DNA of 9,909 nucleotides. It comes from an uncultured Sutterella sp. Its GTDB lineage: Bacteria > Pseudomonadota > Gammaproteobacteria > Burkholderiales > Burkholderiaceae_F. Each line of letters starts with the position of its first letter. The stretch's first letter is position 1. A program made the translations under genes and the position numbers. Where the stretch lies: the NCBI GenBank assembly GCA_905186105.1, contig LR994475.1, positions 1,298,746-1,308,654 of the forward strand, read 5' to 3'. Below the pieces are notes generated by a model that made no database searches, had not been told where the DNA came from, and saw only the letters and a program-made list of their open reading frames with translations. This document shows, one piece after another, positions 1 through 5,983 of this stretch.

Positions 1-968
1 CCGATCCGAGCAAATTCAAGGCGATGCCTCGATTGCCAGGCTATAGCAAGAAGTACCGCACATTTGTGGTTGGACGCAATGGCTATAAGATCGTTGACGG
101 CGAACTCATTCTTACCGACAAGAAAAAGGTCGGGTTTCCTGCCCTGAAGATTCGTTCTTGCGACAATCAACCTTTCAACGCTAAAACGAACGAAACAGTC
201 ATAGGAGATGTACGTATTGTTCCGCACGGGAACGCATTTTTCATTGAACTGACCTATAAAGTTAACTGTTCGACTACCGTTTTGTTGGACGGTAGCCGTG
301 CTTGCCTTGTTGATATTGGACTTCGCAATATTGTTACCCTTGCGTCGACTGCCAGCGGGATTCGTCCTGTGGTTGTCAAAGGGGGCAAATTGAAAAGTAT
401 CAATGCCATGTACAACAAGGATGTTGCCAGTTTGCAGTCTCATGACAAGAAGGCTCATCGTCTAACCAAGATCATGAAGCGTACTTGCCGTATCAATGAC
501 GTCATGCACAAAGTTTCTCATTACGTTGTGCAGTTCTGTCTTCGTAATGATCTTGGAACTATCATCATTGGTCATAACGAAGGTTGGAAACAAAACATCA
601 ATCTTGGCAAGGTCAACAACCAAAACTTCGTGTACATTCCTTTCAATCGCCTTATTCAGATGATTCGCTACAAGGCGGAGGCATACGGGATTAAGGTGAT
701 TGTTCGTGAGGAAAGCTACACTTCTCGTCAGTCAGCGCTCGATTTTGATCTGCTTCCCAATTATGGAGATAAAAACGCTGATCAAGTTCAAAGTTCTGGC
801 AAGCGAATTCGAGGTTTGTTCATTCGTTCGAATGGTCAAAAAATAAACGCCGATGTGAATGGATGTCTCAATATCGGTAGGAAAGAACTCGGTGATGACT
901 GGCTTAAAAAGCTAGTCGAAACCGATGAGGGCTGTTTGATGCAGCCCGTCACTGTCCAAATTGGGTAG
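1..968 (+). CDS. tnpB: TnpB, IS200/IS605-type RNA-guided endonuclease (5' end outside the window)
   Basis: The reading frame is open from the first bases (residues DPSKFKA precede the first Met at 24), so the gene starts upstream and about 100 N-terminal residues are missing compared with a usual TnpB of about 400. Numbering from the Met at 24, the split RuvC nuclease is visible: RuvC-I Asp97 in VDIGLRN, the helper motif IIIGHNEGWKQ at 181-190, RuvC-II Glu230 in REESYTS, and RuvC-III Asp277 in INADVNG. All three acidic residues are present, so the nuclease may be active. The usual CxxC zinc-finger cysteines between RuvC-II and RuvC-III are absent, as in one known TnpB subgroup. TnpB proteins use an RNA made from their own 3' end to cut DNA and help retain the element. 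The product family is certain; whether a tnpA partner lies upstream cannot be seen. Confidence 0.93.
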   Translation, partial: DPSKFKAMPRLPGYSKKYRTFVVGRNGYKIVDGELILTDKKKVGFPALKIRSCDNQPFNAKTNETVIGDVRIVPHGNAFFIELTYKVNCSTTVLLDGSRACLVDIGLRNIVTLASTASGIRPVVVKGGKLKSINAMYNKDVASLQSHDKKAHRLTKIMKRTCRINDVMHKVSHYVVQFCLRNDLGTIIIGHNEGWKQNINLGKVNNQNFVYIPFNRLIQMIRYKAEAYGIKVIVREESYTSRQSALDFDLLPNYGDKNADQVQSSGKRIRGLFIRSNGQKINADVNGCLNIGRKELGDDWLKKLVETDEGCLMQPVTVQIG

Positions 969-1034
969 TGACTAGAATGGGGGTTACGACCCCCAGAATC
1001 CCCTTCCAATCATAGATTGGGAGGGGAGCATCAA
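960..1034 (+). ncRNA. Probable 3' scaffold of the TnpB omega (right-end) RNA
   Basis: Directly after the tnpB stop there are two strong hairpins. The first pairs 979-984 with 989-994 around a TACG loop. The second pairs 1000-1011 with 1015-1026 (12 bp, one G-T pair, 3-base loop). In IS200/IS605 elements the guide RNA overlaps the tnpB 3' end and the right end, and the guide itself is the flanking DNA. If the element ends at TCAA (1031-1034), the guide would start at 1035. The hairpins are seen; the RNA and its ends are inferred from the family, and the 5' boundary given here is arbitrary. Confidence 0.6.
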
Positions 1035-1181
1035 CAATACCGTTGCAATGACTTCCGAGTGCCTAAAGTTTGTTTTTTCAGAATGACAAGCTTTCCATGG
1101 ATTGTTCTTGCTGACTCAGGTTTCTGAGCAACAACTAGGTTCTTGCTGAGTGTTACAAAGGTGTAGATTCTGTTGCGCGCG

Positions 1182-1197
1182 AGCATTACGTAATGCT
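1182..1197. promoter_or_regulatory. Perfect 16-base palindrome, possible operator
   Basis: AGCATTAC is followed directly by its reverse complement GTAATGCT with no spacer. The site lies about 135 bases upstream of the secreted-protein start at 1331. A spacer-free 8+8 palindrome in an intergenic region is typical of a dimeric regulator site; the regulator is unknown. Confidence 0.35.
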
Positions 1198-1321
1198 ACA
1201 TTGTTATTGTCATTGCGACGATTAGATGCTTGCTCCCTTGAGGCTTGTAAACGCTTGTGGTGCAGTAGAAATTTTTTCTAATTTATATGGTGATACTGAT
1301 ACTATTGGGATAGTTCAAGGA

Positions 1322-1328
1322 GAAATAA
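1322..1328 (+). promoter_or_regulatory. Ribosome binding region for the exported protein
   Basis: The purine-rich AAGGAGAAATAA stretch ending just before ATG 1331 contains AAGGAG at about 1317-1322 with a usable spacing. It decides the start of the exported protein in favour of 1331 over the upstream in-frame start at 1226. Confidence 0.6.
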
Positions 1329-1330
1329 AT

Positions 1331-1849
1331 ATGAAAAAATTAGTGGTTGTCTTAGGATTGTTTCTGAGTATGGCGTCATATGCCGAAGAACAATCTAATG
1401 TAATTAACGCCGTATCATCCGTAGTATCAGGTGTTGTATCTACTGGAAAAGATGTTTTAAAAGGCGTTAAAGAAGGCATTGATACAGGCAGAAAAGAAGG
1501 TACAAGTATTGATGATGCCTCTATCATTTATGATAGAGAACAGCTTCAAAAAAATGTAGAGGTTAAGATTTTATCTGTAATAAAGGATGGCGGAGAATAT
1601 AAAGTAACTGTTGCTTTGAAGAATAAAACAGATAAACTGATAAGAATTACAAATCTTAACGAGCAAGAGACTTTACAACTTTTAGATACAGATGGATTTT
1701 CCGTTTTTTCTTTATATTCGGTTAGAGACATAAATATACCAAAAAAGGCAGCCGTAAAAAGCATATTTGTATTCCCGGCTGACGGGACTCCGAAAACATT
1801 AAAGATTTTCGAAATTGAAATGGAAATCCCAAATGAGTTGATTAAATAA
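1331..1849 (+). CDS. Small exported protein, unrecognised (172 aa)
   Basis: The start at 1331 is preferred over upstream in-frame starts because AAGGAGA lies just before it and because it opens with a textbook signal peptide: MKK, a hydrophobic core to about residue 14, and a signal peptidase site after ASYA (residue 18). The mature part has a low-complexity, Val/Ser/Lys/Gly-rich helix-like stretch (about 25-60), then a beta-rich region with alternating hydrophobic residues (about 70-165) that could be an Ig-like or DUF4352-like sandwich. There is no lipobox Cys, so the protein is probably periplasmic or secreted rather than a lipoprotein. The gene is visibly richer in A and T than its neighbours, which fits separate acquisition. 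It is followed by its own terminator, so it looks monocistronic. Function unknown. Confidence 0.85.
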   Translation: MKKLVVVLGLFLSMASYAEEQSNVINAVSSVVSGVVSTGKDVLKGVKEGIDTGRKEGTSIDDASIIYDREQLQKNVEVKILSVIKDGGEYKVTVALKNKTDKLIRITNLNEQETLQLLDTDGFSVFSLYSVRDINIPKKAAVKSIFVFPADGTPKTLKIFEIEMEIPNELIK

Positions 1850-1856
1850 AATATTT

Positions 1857-1888
1857 AATGCAAGGATGAAATATCCTTGCATTTTTTA
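1857..1888 (+). terminator. Rho-independent terminator after the exported-protein gene
   Basis: AATGCAAGGAT (1857-1867) pairs perfectly with ATCCTTGCATT (1873-1883) around a 5-base loop, and the 3' arm runs into a T stretch. It lies 8 bases after the stop at 1849. The ATG at 1866, the first possible start of the next open frame, lies within the stem. Confidence 0.85.
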
Positions 1889-2210
1889 TAGATTTTTCTT
1901 TAAAAGCGACGATACTAAAAAAGTGTCTTATGCTTTCATTCCATTGGTGAGTTTTTATGTGTGCTTAGCTGAGTGGTTAGCAACAAATGTCGATCCGTGT
2001 GCTGCTACTTCTGGTGGCAATCTATCCATGGTATTAGCTTTTTGGGCTACGTTTTCGCTGATCTCTGGTTGGTTATTACGTTGCTGTTTGCAGCCTTTTC
2101 CCTTCAATAGTGTAGCTAAATATGCCTTGCTGTACTGTTTTCCTAGCCTCTGCTTATGGATTGCATCACAGGCTACTTTCAGATTTTTTATGGTATTGAA
2201 GGGCTTTTAG
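1866..2210 (+). CDS. Small multi-pass membrane protein, unrecognised, start and end uncertain (114 aa)
   Basis: Three hydrophobic segments are visible (about residues 22-38, 53-72 and 84-104), with many Trp, Phe and Cys, so this is probably an inner-membrane protein. The ATG at 1866 sits inside the preceding terminator and has no spaced ribosome binding site, so translation from there is doubtful. GTG 1923 (residue 20) is an alternative, or the 5' end has been lost. The last residues run into a stop at 2208 within a TTTT stretch, and the next frame is open from 2200 onwards, so the protein may originally have continued into the following ORF. It lies upstream of a DUF3592-like gene on the same strand. 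No family is recognised. Confidence 0.5.
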   Translation: MKYPCIFYRFFFKSDDTKKVSYAFIPLVSFYVCLAEWLATNVDPCAATSGGNLSMVLAFWATFSLISGWLLRCCLQPFPFNSVAKYALLYCFPSLCLWIASQATFRFFMVLKGF

Positions 2211-2244
2211 AAAACTTGGCAATCTGGTACTTTGGATTTATGAA

Positions 2245-2433
2245 GTGCAATGCTATAACGAAAGTGAACCTAAAACTATCGTTGTCGCTGTTGTTATGGG
2301 CATCATATTTTATTCGTTGATGGTTGCATACTTTTTTGCTTGTCAAGGATTAAACAACGATAGTTTCATCAATATTCAAAAAGCATCAGAAGAATTTTTG
2401 TTATTCGGAGGTGTTCCGTCATGTTTTGGCTGA
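2245..2433 (+). CDS. Short membrane ORF, probable continuation of the preceding one (62 aa)
   Basis: The GTG at 2245 is only a formal start: no ribosome binding site precedes it and the frame is open back to 2200. A strong transmembrane segment (about residues 11-33, TIVVAVVMGIIFYSLMVAYF) is followed by a short polar tail. Its 3' end overlaps the start of the next gene by 13 bases (ATG at 2421 inside it), which is typical of translationally coupled operon genes. The simplest reading is that 1866-2433 was one membrane protein broken by an indel near 2205, but two separate genes cannot be excluded. No family is recognised. Confidence 0.4.
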   Translation: MQCYNESEPKTIVVAVVMGIIFYSLMVAYFFACQGLNNDSFINIQKASEEFLLFGGVPSCFG

Positions 2434-2887
2434 TTGCTTTGATACTATTTACCATTGGTTTTTGGAACATCCATCGTTACAAAACGACGCTAACGCATTG
2501 TAGGCAAGTCACGGCGGTATTAAGCGAACTACGATACACACCTCCAATGAATGGTTTTCATAGTAAAACCTATCCAGTCTTCAAATATTCTTTGGATGGT
2601 GTTGAGTACGAGACTGAATACCAATACCAAGCCATTAACGGTTCCAAAATTACGCATAGCCTCGAAAAAGAAGGACTTAAGGAGGTAGACTAAAGCAATG
2701 TCTCAGCGCTTTAGCTCAACAACAACCAGAGTTTGTGATTGGACAAACGTACTGGCTCCATGTCAATCCAAATCAACCTAGAGAAATATATTTGGCAGGT
2801 CAAAATGTGTTTGCTCAAGAAGCAAAATGGTTCGTTTTGGGCTTTGTGTTACTGATTTTTGACCTGATCTTTTTTGTGATTAGTTAA
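2421..2887 (+). pseudogene. DUF3592-like membrane protein, interrupted by a -1 frameshift
   Basis: The start is good: GGAGG at 2407-2411, then 9 bases, then ATG 2421. Residues 1-17 form a membrane segment (MFWLIALILFTIGFW), followed by the extracytoplasmic DUF3592-type beta domain with PVFKYSLDGVEYET. This frame stops at 2691-2693. The -1 frame is open from 2681 to a stop at 2885-2887 and carries the rest of the same domain: FVIGQTYWLHVNPNQPREIY, the usual DUF3592 ending with V-N-P-x-x-P-x-E, and a second membrane segment (WFVLGFVLLIFDLIFFVIS). The two halves fit one protein of about 155 residues. The shift lies between 2681 and 2690, inside AAGGAGGT. It is more likely an indel than recoding, because no slippery heptamer is in register. 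The gene converges with the minus-strand gene, with stops 6 bases apart. Confidence 0.75.
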
Positions 2888-2893
2888 GCCTTT

Positions 2894-3363
2894 CTATGTG
2901 CCTGATTTTCTCCAGTCAATCTGGATGACAAAATCATTGAGCTGCAGGTCAGGGTGAAGGTGTACGAAGTTATCTCGAACTTGATTCGCTAGTTGAATCG
3001 GATCGAAATTAAGTTGTACACGTTGTAGTCCTTTGATGGCAACAGGAGGATCGCCTTCATCAGGCGTTCCAACCGTGACAGTAAGAACAAACTCTTCAGG
3101 ATAAAAAAAGATATGCCCAGTACGCATATCTAGAGCACTACTACCAAATTGGAAACGGTTCGTCTGTCTTTCAAGTCCAGGCAGGTTGTCAGTTTCTAGA
3201 CCTCCCCATTTCTTCAAAGCGTTTTCTAAGAGTACCAGTGATGGCTTTATCAAATGGTGCATAGGCATTATTCGATGCGTCCGCTCGGGAATCTTGACGC
3301 AGGTTTCCTTTTTCAAGCCAATCGGTTGCTTGCTTAGTCGTGTTAGCCGCGGCTTCCAAGGCA
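2894..3363 (-). pseudogene. C-terminal part of the DUF3592/MORN gene, in two further frames
   Basis: From about 3363 to 3189 the best coding frame has no start and reads ALEAAANTTKQATDWLEKGN, with NNAYAPFDKAITGTLRKRFE further on, a helical, polar protein that follows smoothly from PEEAQ in the preceding frame. Near 3201-3207 (a GGGG run on the minus strand) the protein-like frame changes again to GLETDNLPGLERQ, then LDMRTGHIFFYPEEF and NDFVIQIDWRKSGT, ending at a stop at 2894-2896. The formal ATG at 3364 begins with about 50 residues that look like out-of-frame translation, so it is not a real start. Read across all shifts, the locus 5181-2894 would encode roughly 760 residues. The C-terminal segment matches no family I recognise. 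Confidence 0.6.
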
Positions 3364-3685
3364 CTGTGCTTCTTCTGGCGTTAGTTCTCGGATCGTAATG
3401 GATGGCTCATCATCTTTTGTAATGCCATCAGAGCCATAGGCGGTCGGCGTGGTGATCCATTGACCATTTTGCTTGATACCGGTAGTTTCAATTGTTCCGT
3501 CTTGATGAAAAGTAGTGTATGCCCCATTGGGTTGGTAGTGAGCCATGTTTGTTTCTACAGCTTTTTGTCCATTGGTAATACTTGATGTATATAGTAGTGA
3601 GTTGGCTTTGTACATAATTGGCTTGGAGGAGAAGGTTACCGTGTTCGTCGTATTCTTTACGAACCCCTTCTAATTGCCCGTTCAA
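3343..3685 (-). pseudogene. Displaced repeat region of the DUF3592/MORN gene
   Basis: Downstream of the A5 run the minus strand reads as good repeat protein, but in two frames. Frame one gives NGQLEGVRKEYDEHGNLLL and then IYIKYY. Frame two gives NGQKAVETNMAHYQPNG, FHQDGTIETTGIKQNGQW and ends ELTPEEAQCLGSRG at 3343. The join lies at about 3573-3582, and the combined KYY-T-NGQKAVE restores the repeat spacing. No ribosome binding site or credible start precedes either piece, so these are parts of one decayed or mis-assembled gene and not separate genes. The repeats are of the MORN/YwqK type, named in databases as YwqK-family antitoxin. Confidence 0.72.
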
Positions 3686-5181
3686 ATAATGCTCTTCAAT
3701 TGCAAGAGAACCGTTTGAGTGATAATAGGTCCATGTGCCGTCTTTATCACCCCAACGCCAACTACTTTTTCAATGATGCGTTCTGTGGTTGGGTTAAACC
3801 CAAGATAGTCACCGTCCAAATGACCACCGTTAAAATGGTACAGTCGCTGTTTTACGCCCATAGTCGTCAGTGTGTTGAAAGTACCGACTCGTATATCGTC
3901 ATGATAGGTTTCGAAGGCTACTAAGCGACCTTTGAGGAAGGTTTGTGCGAGCCCATGACGTTTTCCTTGATGATAACGAGTGAGTGTTGTGACGGCTAAG
4001 GATTCCTCTTTAAGAGGACCCGTAAAAGGTTGCATGTTATTGGCTGTCAGTATCAGTCCACCAGAAGAAATAGTTTCTGAGACTAATGTGCTTGTGAAGT
4101 TCAGAGCCAAGGAGTCTTCCCAAAATTGCCAGGTTAGACGGCTTGCGATGAGGCTGATGAGTGCTAGGCTCAAGAGTGAGAAAGCTTTGATCGCGGTGCT
4201 AGCAAACCATAGGTGTCGACAACATATAAGTAGTCCAAAGAGTGCAAAGTCACCTGTCATAAGACCTAGACCAAGGGCGAGCCAACCCTGCCATTGCGCT
4301 CTAACGGTCGAGATGTCAATAACCTCTTTGGGATTGTCAGGATTGTAAGCAACCATCACGCGAGAACCAGTGGTTCTTGGAGCTTTGATGTCGGATTTAA
4401 TGTCAAACCGAAGAGGCGTTTCAAAGGACGTATTGTCTTTCAATGTAAAACGTACGATTTCAAAAGCCTGATGTTCTTTTTGAGTGAAGCCCTGAGAGTT
4501 TTGAGACATCACGGACTGCTGACTGATGCGAACGATTTGTGCTTCAGTGATTATGCCGAGACGCTGAAGGTGTCGATGAGAAGTGACAATGTCAAATCCA
4601 CAAAGGACGACCCAAAGCGCGACAAAGATCAAGGAGGTTGATAGCAAAAGACCTACGAGCGACATACAACCTCCTGATAGACGGTGATGTACCTGTGTTG
4701 CGTGAGACTTTAGTTCGTCACAGGCAACTAAACGCATTTGTAATTCACCGATATGGTGTGTCAAACGATCAATGTCATTGGTTCTTAACGCTATCTGGCT
4801 TATAAACCGTTGTCGATCTTTTTGGGAATCTCGAAAGAGAAGGTCAAGCGTTTGGACGGTTTGTCGGATACCTAGGCTGTCGAAGAGTAGGTCTTTTTTA
4901 GTGAGTTGGTGAAGAAATAGGTACTGGCTTGGAAGAGACTCACCATCCAAAAGGGCGACTCCAATTTCGGCAATGGAAAGAAAGACAGGGTCAAAGAAGC
5001 CATTAGGATCGTTGGCTGGTGAAGCGTTGATTAAATTTGGATCGGTATCGCGAAGAGCCTCAATGCCAACACGAATCAGTGATGTTATGGCGAGTTTCCC
5101 TGCAGGTGTATAGTAGACATGCTGGTCATAGGTGTTTAACAGCATGTTGACCAAGTTGCTTTGCCCGTCAATAAAACGCAT
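3682..5181 (-). CDS. DUF3592-like membrane protein with C-terminal MORN/YwqK-type repeats (3' end frameshifted)
   Basis: This is the intact N-terminal 499 residues of a longer protein. Order: a cytoplasmic N-terminal region of about 170 residues with no known motif; membrane segment about 172-197; DUF3592-like domain about 205-292, with FTLKDNTSFETPLRF and the family ending VAYNPDNPKEVIDI; two more membrane segments about 299-322 and 330-349; then the start of MORN/YwqK-type repeats (YHQGKRHG, FNGGHLDGDY). The last 26 residues after about 473 are out of frame: the adjacent frame continues WRWGDKDGTWTYYHSNGS, a clear repeat. The change occurs at an A5 run (plus strand 3766-3770). GCGAGG lies 6 bases before ATG 5181. 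The gene is divergent from the repeat gene at 5316. DUF3592 has no defined function; an envelope role is inferred from topology. Confidence 0.82.
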   Translation of the reverse strand: MRFIDGQSNLVNMLLNTYDQHVYYTPAGKLAITSLIRVGIEALRDTDPNLINASPANDPNGFFDPVFLSIAEIGVALLDGESLPSQYLFLHQLTKKDLLFDSLGIRQTVQTLDLLFRDSQKDRQRFISQIALRTNDIDRLTHHIGELQMRLVACDELKSHATQVHHRLSGGCMSLVGLLLSTSLIFVALWVVLCGFDIVTSHRHLQRLGIITEAQIVRISQQSVMSQNSQGFTQKEHQAFEIVRFTLKDNTSFETPLRFDIKSDIKAPRTTGSRVMVAYNPDNPKEVIDISTVRAQWQGWLALGLGLMTGDFALFGLLICCRHLWFASTAIKAFSLLSLALISLIASRLTWQFWEDSLALNFTSTLVSETISSGGLILTANNMQPFTGPLKEESLAVTTLTRYHQGKRHGLAQTFLKGRLVAFETYHDDIRVGTFNTLTTMGVKQRLYHFNGGHLDGDYLGFNPTTERIIEKVVGVGVIKTAHGPIITQTVLLQLKSII

Positions 5182-5187
5182 AAGGCA

Positions 5188-5203
5188 CCTCGCAAAAGTG
5201 AGG
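5188..5203 (-). promoter_or_regulatory. Small hairpin over the ribosome binding site of the 5181 gene
   Basis: On the minus strand, CCTCAC pairs with GCGAGG around a TTTT loop (plus 5188-5193 with 5198-5203, one G-T pair). The GCGAGG arm is the ribosome binding sequence of the gene starting at 5181, so folding could reduce its translation. The pairing is seen; a regulatory role is inferred and weak. Confidence 0.25.
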
Positions 5204-5303
5204 AGATGTAAACACTGATGTCAGCAAAAACGCTCTACAGATATAGTTAATCTTAATGGAATGAAGATTTTTCCTACAAGTCCTTGCGTCACAAAGATCT
5301 TAT

Positions 5304-5309
5304 AAGGAG
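5304..5309 (+). promoter_or_regulatory. Strong ribosome binding site for the repeat protein at 5316
   Basis: AAGGAG lies 6 bases before ATG 5316 and fixes this start. The 134-base gap upstream (5182-5315) must hold divergent promoters for this gene and for the minus-strand gene at 5181; no clear -35/-10 pair can be named. Confidence 0.75.
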
Positions 5310-5315
5310 ATCATC

Positions 5316-5933
5316 ATGAGCAAACTCGGTTTATTTGTTGCTGTTACGGTTGTCAGTTTAGGTGCAGCCGTGGGCGCTTGGTATTACAAATATCAGCTCT
5401 ATGGTTGGTTACCTTCGACAGCTTTGTCTGAGCTCAAGAATGTTGACGGCTTATTGATGGATAAGGAAGGGAAACCGTTTACAGGGCGTGTCAAAGATGT
5501 TTCAGATTCTGGCTATTCTCTTTATGCCTATAAAGACGGCAAGCTTGACGGACTCAATGTGGTCTTCAGTGAAGGTCAACTTCGTGAGATCGGACACTGG
5601 GAAAATGGCGAGCAAAATGGCCTTTTTGAAGCCTGGACAGAAAAAGGTGTGCTAGTAGACCACGGCATCTTTAAAGATGGTGAGCGTGATGGCGATACTG
5701 TTCAATATTGGTCAGATACCGGTAAGCTCAAGGTCAAGGCTCAGTATCGAGCGGGAAAGCTCAATGGTCTCGTTGAACAATACTATCCATCTGGCACCGT
5801 CCAATTAAAGCACATGTACGCTGATCATCAGTTACATGGTGAAGCTTTGGATTATTTTGAAAACGGACAACTTCGGAGTTCTGTGAACTTCGAGCATGGC
5901 AAGCAGAGCGACCCGTTTAAACTTTTTTTCTGA
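5316..5933 (+). CDS. Membrane-anchored MORN/YwqK-repeat protein (205 aa)
   Basis: An N-terminal hydrophobic segment (residues 4-23, LGLFVAVTVVSLGAAVGAWY) without a clear cleavage site suggests a signal anchor, placing the rest in the periplasm. From about residue 70 there are repeats with an N/D-G core about 22-24 residues apart: KDGKLDG (73-79), ENGEQNG (96-102), KDGERDG (120-126), RAGKLNG (145-151), FENGQLR (181-187). This is the MORN/YwqK-type repeat of beta-hairpins; databases often call such proteins YwqK-family antitoxins after the B. subtilis partner of the YwqJ deaminase toxin, but no toxin partner is visible here. The stop (5931-5933) overlaps the ATG of the next ORF as TGATG and follows a TTTTTTC slippery sequence, so ribosomes may continue into the next ORF by -1 frameshifting. 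Confidence 0.88.
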   Translation: MSKLGLFVAVTVVSLGAAVGAWYYKYQLYGWLPSTALSELKNVDGLLMDKEGKPFTGRVKDVSDSGYSLYAYKDGKLDGLNVVFSEGQLREIGHWENGEQNGLFEAWTEKGVLVDHGIFKDGERDGDTVQYWSDTGKLKVKAQYRAGKLNGLVEQYYPSGTVQLKHMYADHQLHGEALDYFENGQLRSSVNFEHGKQSDPFKLFF

Positions 5934-5983
5934 TGATGACGTACCCTTTAGAAGAGGGCATGCTTAAAAATGGCGTACGTCAT
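5924..5983 (+). promoter_or_regulatory. Candidate programmed -1 frameshift signal
   Basis: In register with the upstream ORF the codons are CTT TTT TTC TGA, giving the classic heptamer T TTT TTC (5924-5930) immediately before the stop. After a 5-base spacer, ATGACGTAC (5936-5944) pairs perfectly over 9 bp with GTACGTCAT (5975-5983). Slippery heptamer, short spacer and stem-loop are the three usual parts of a bacterial -1 recoding site. A -1 slip enters the next repeat ORF directly at CTG ATG ATG. Confidence 0.6.

Larger units (their letters stand above)
1..1034 (+). mobile_element. IS200/IS605-family element, right part
   Basis: A tnpB gene followed within 60 bases by subterminal hairpins and a TCAA tetranucleotide at 1031-1034 matches the right end of this single-strand transposing family, which lacks terminal inverted repeats and target duplications. 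The left end, any tnpA, and the target motif lie outside the window. The exact right boundary is inferred from analogy with IS608-type cleavage sites, not measured. Confidence 0.65.
1035..1330. other. Intergenic stretch between the tnpB element and the secreted-protein gene
   Basis: No convincing gene is seen. The stretch holds an 11-base direct repeat (GTTCTTGCTGA at 1104-1114 and 1139-1149), a small inverted repeat CTCAG/CTGAG around 1114-1128, and the perfect palindrome at 1182-1197. The frame of the downstream gene is open back to 1226, but the translation before Met 1331 does not resemble a protein start. The last 80 bases are AT-rich and probably carry the downstream promoter, although no clear -35/-10 pair stands out. 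Confidence 0.5.

Noticed and set aside
1104..1149. Direct repeat GTTCTTGCTGA, 35 bases apart, as a possible short repeat array or attachment site
   Set aside because: Only two copies, no similarity between spacers and flanks, and no associated recombinase or cas gene.
1226..1330. N-terminal extension of the exported protein back to 1226
   Set aside because: It would bury the clear signal peptide and ignores the ribosome binding site before 1331.
2698..2760. ATG at 2698 after AAGGAGGT as a new gene start
   Set aside because: That frame stops after about 20 codons and is unlike the DUF3592 continuation, which lies in a different frame with no start codon.
2894..3364. A separate 156-residue gene starting at ATG 3364 on the minus strand
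   Set aside because: The first 50 or so residues are basic out-of-frame translation of a better frame, with no ribosome binding site; only the later part looks real.
3762..3772. A5 run in the minus-strand DUF3592/MORN gene as a programmed frameshift like the one at 5924
   Set aside because: The in-frame codons are ATT GAA AAA GTA, which do not form an X-XXY-YYZ heptamer, and three more breaks follow downstream.
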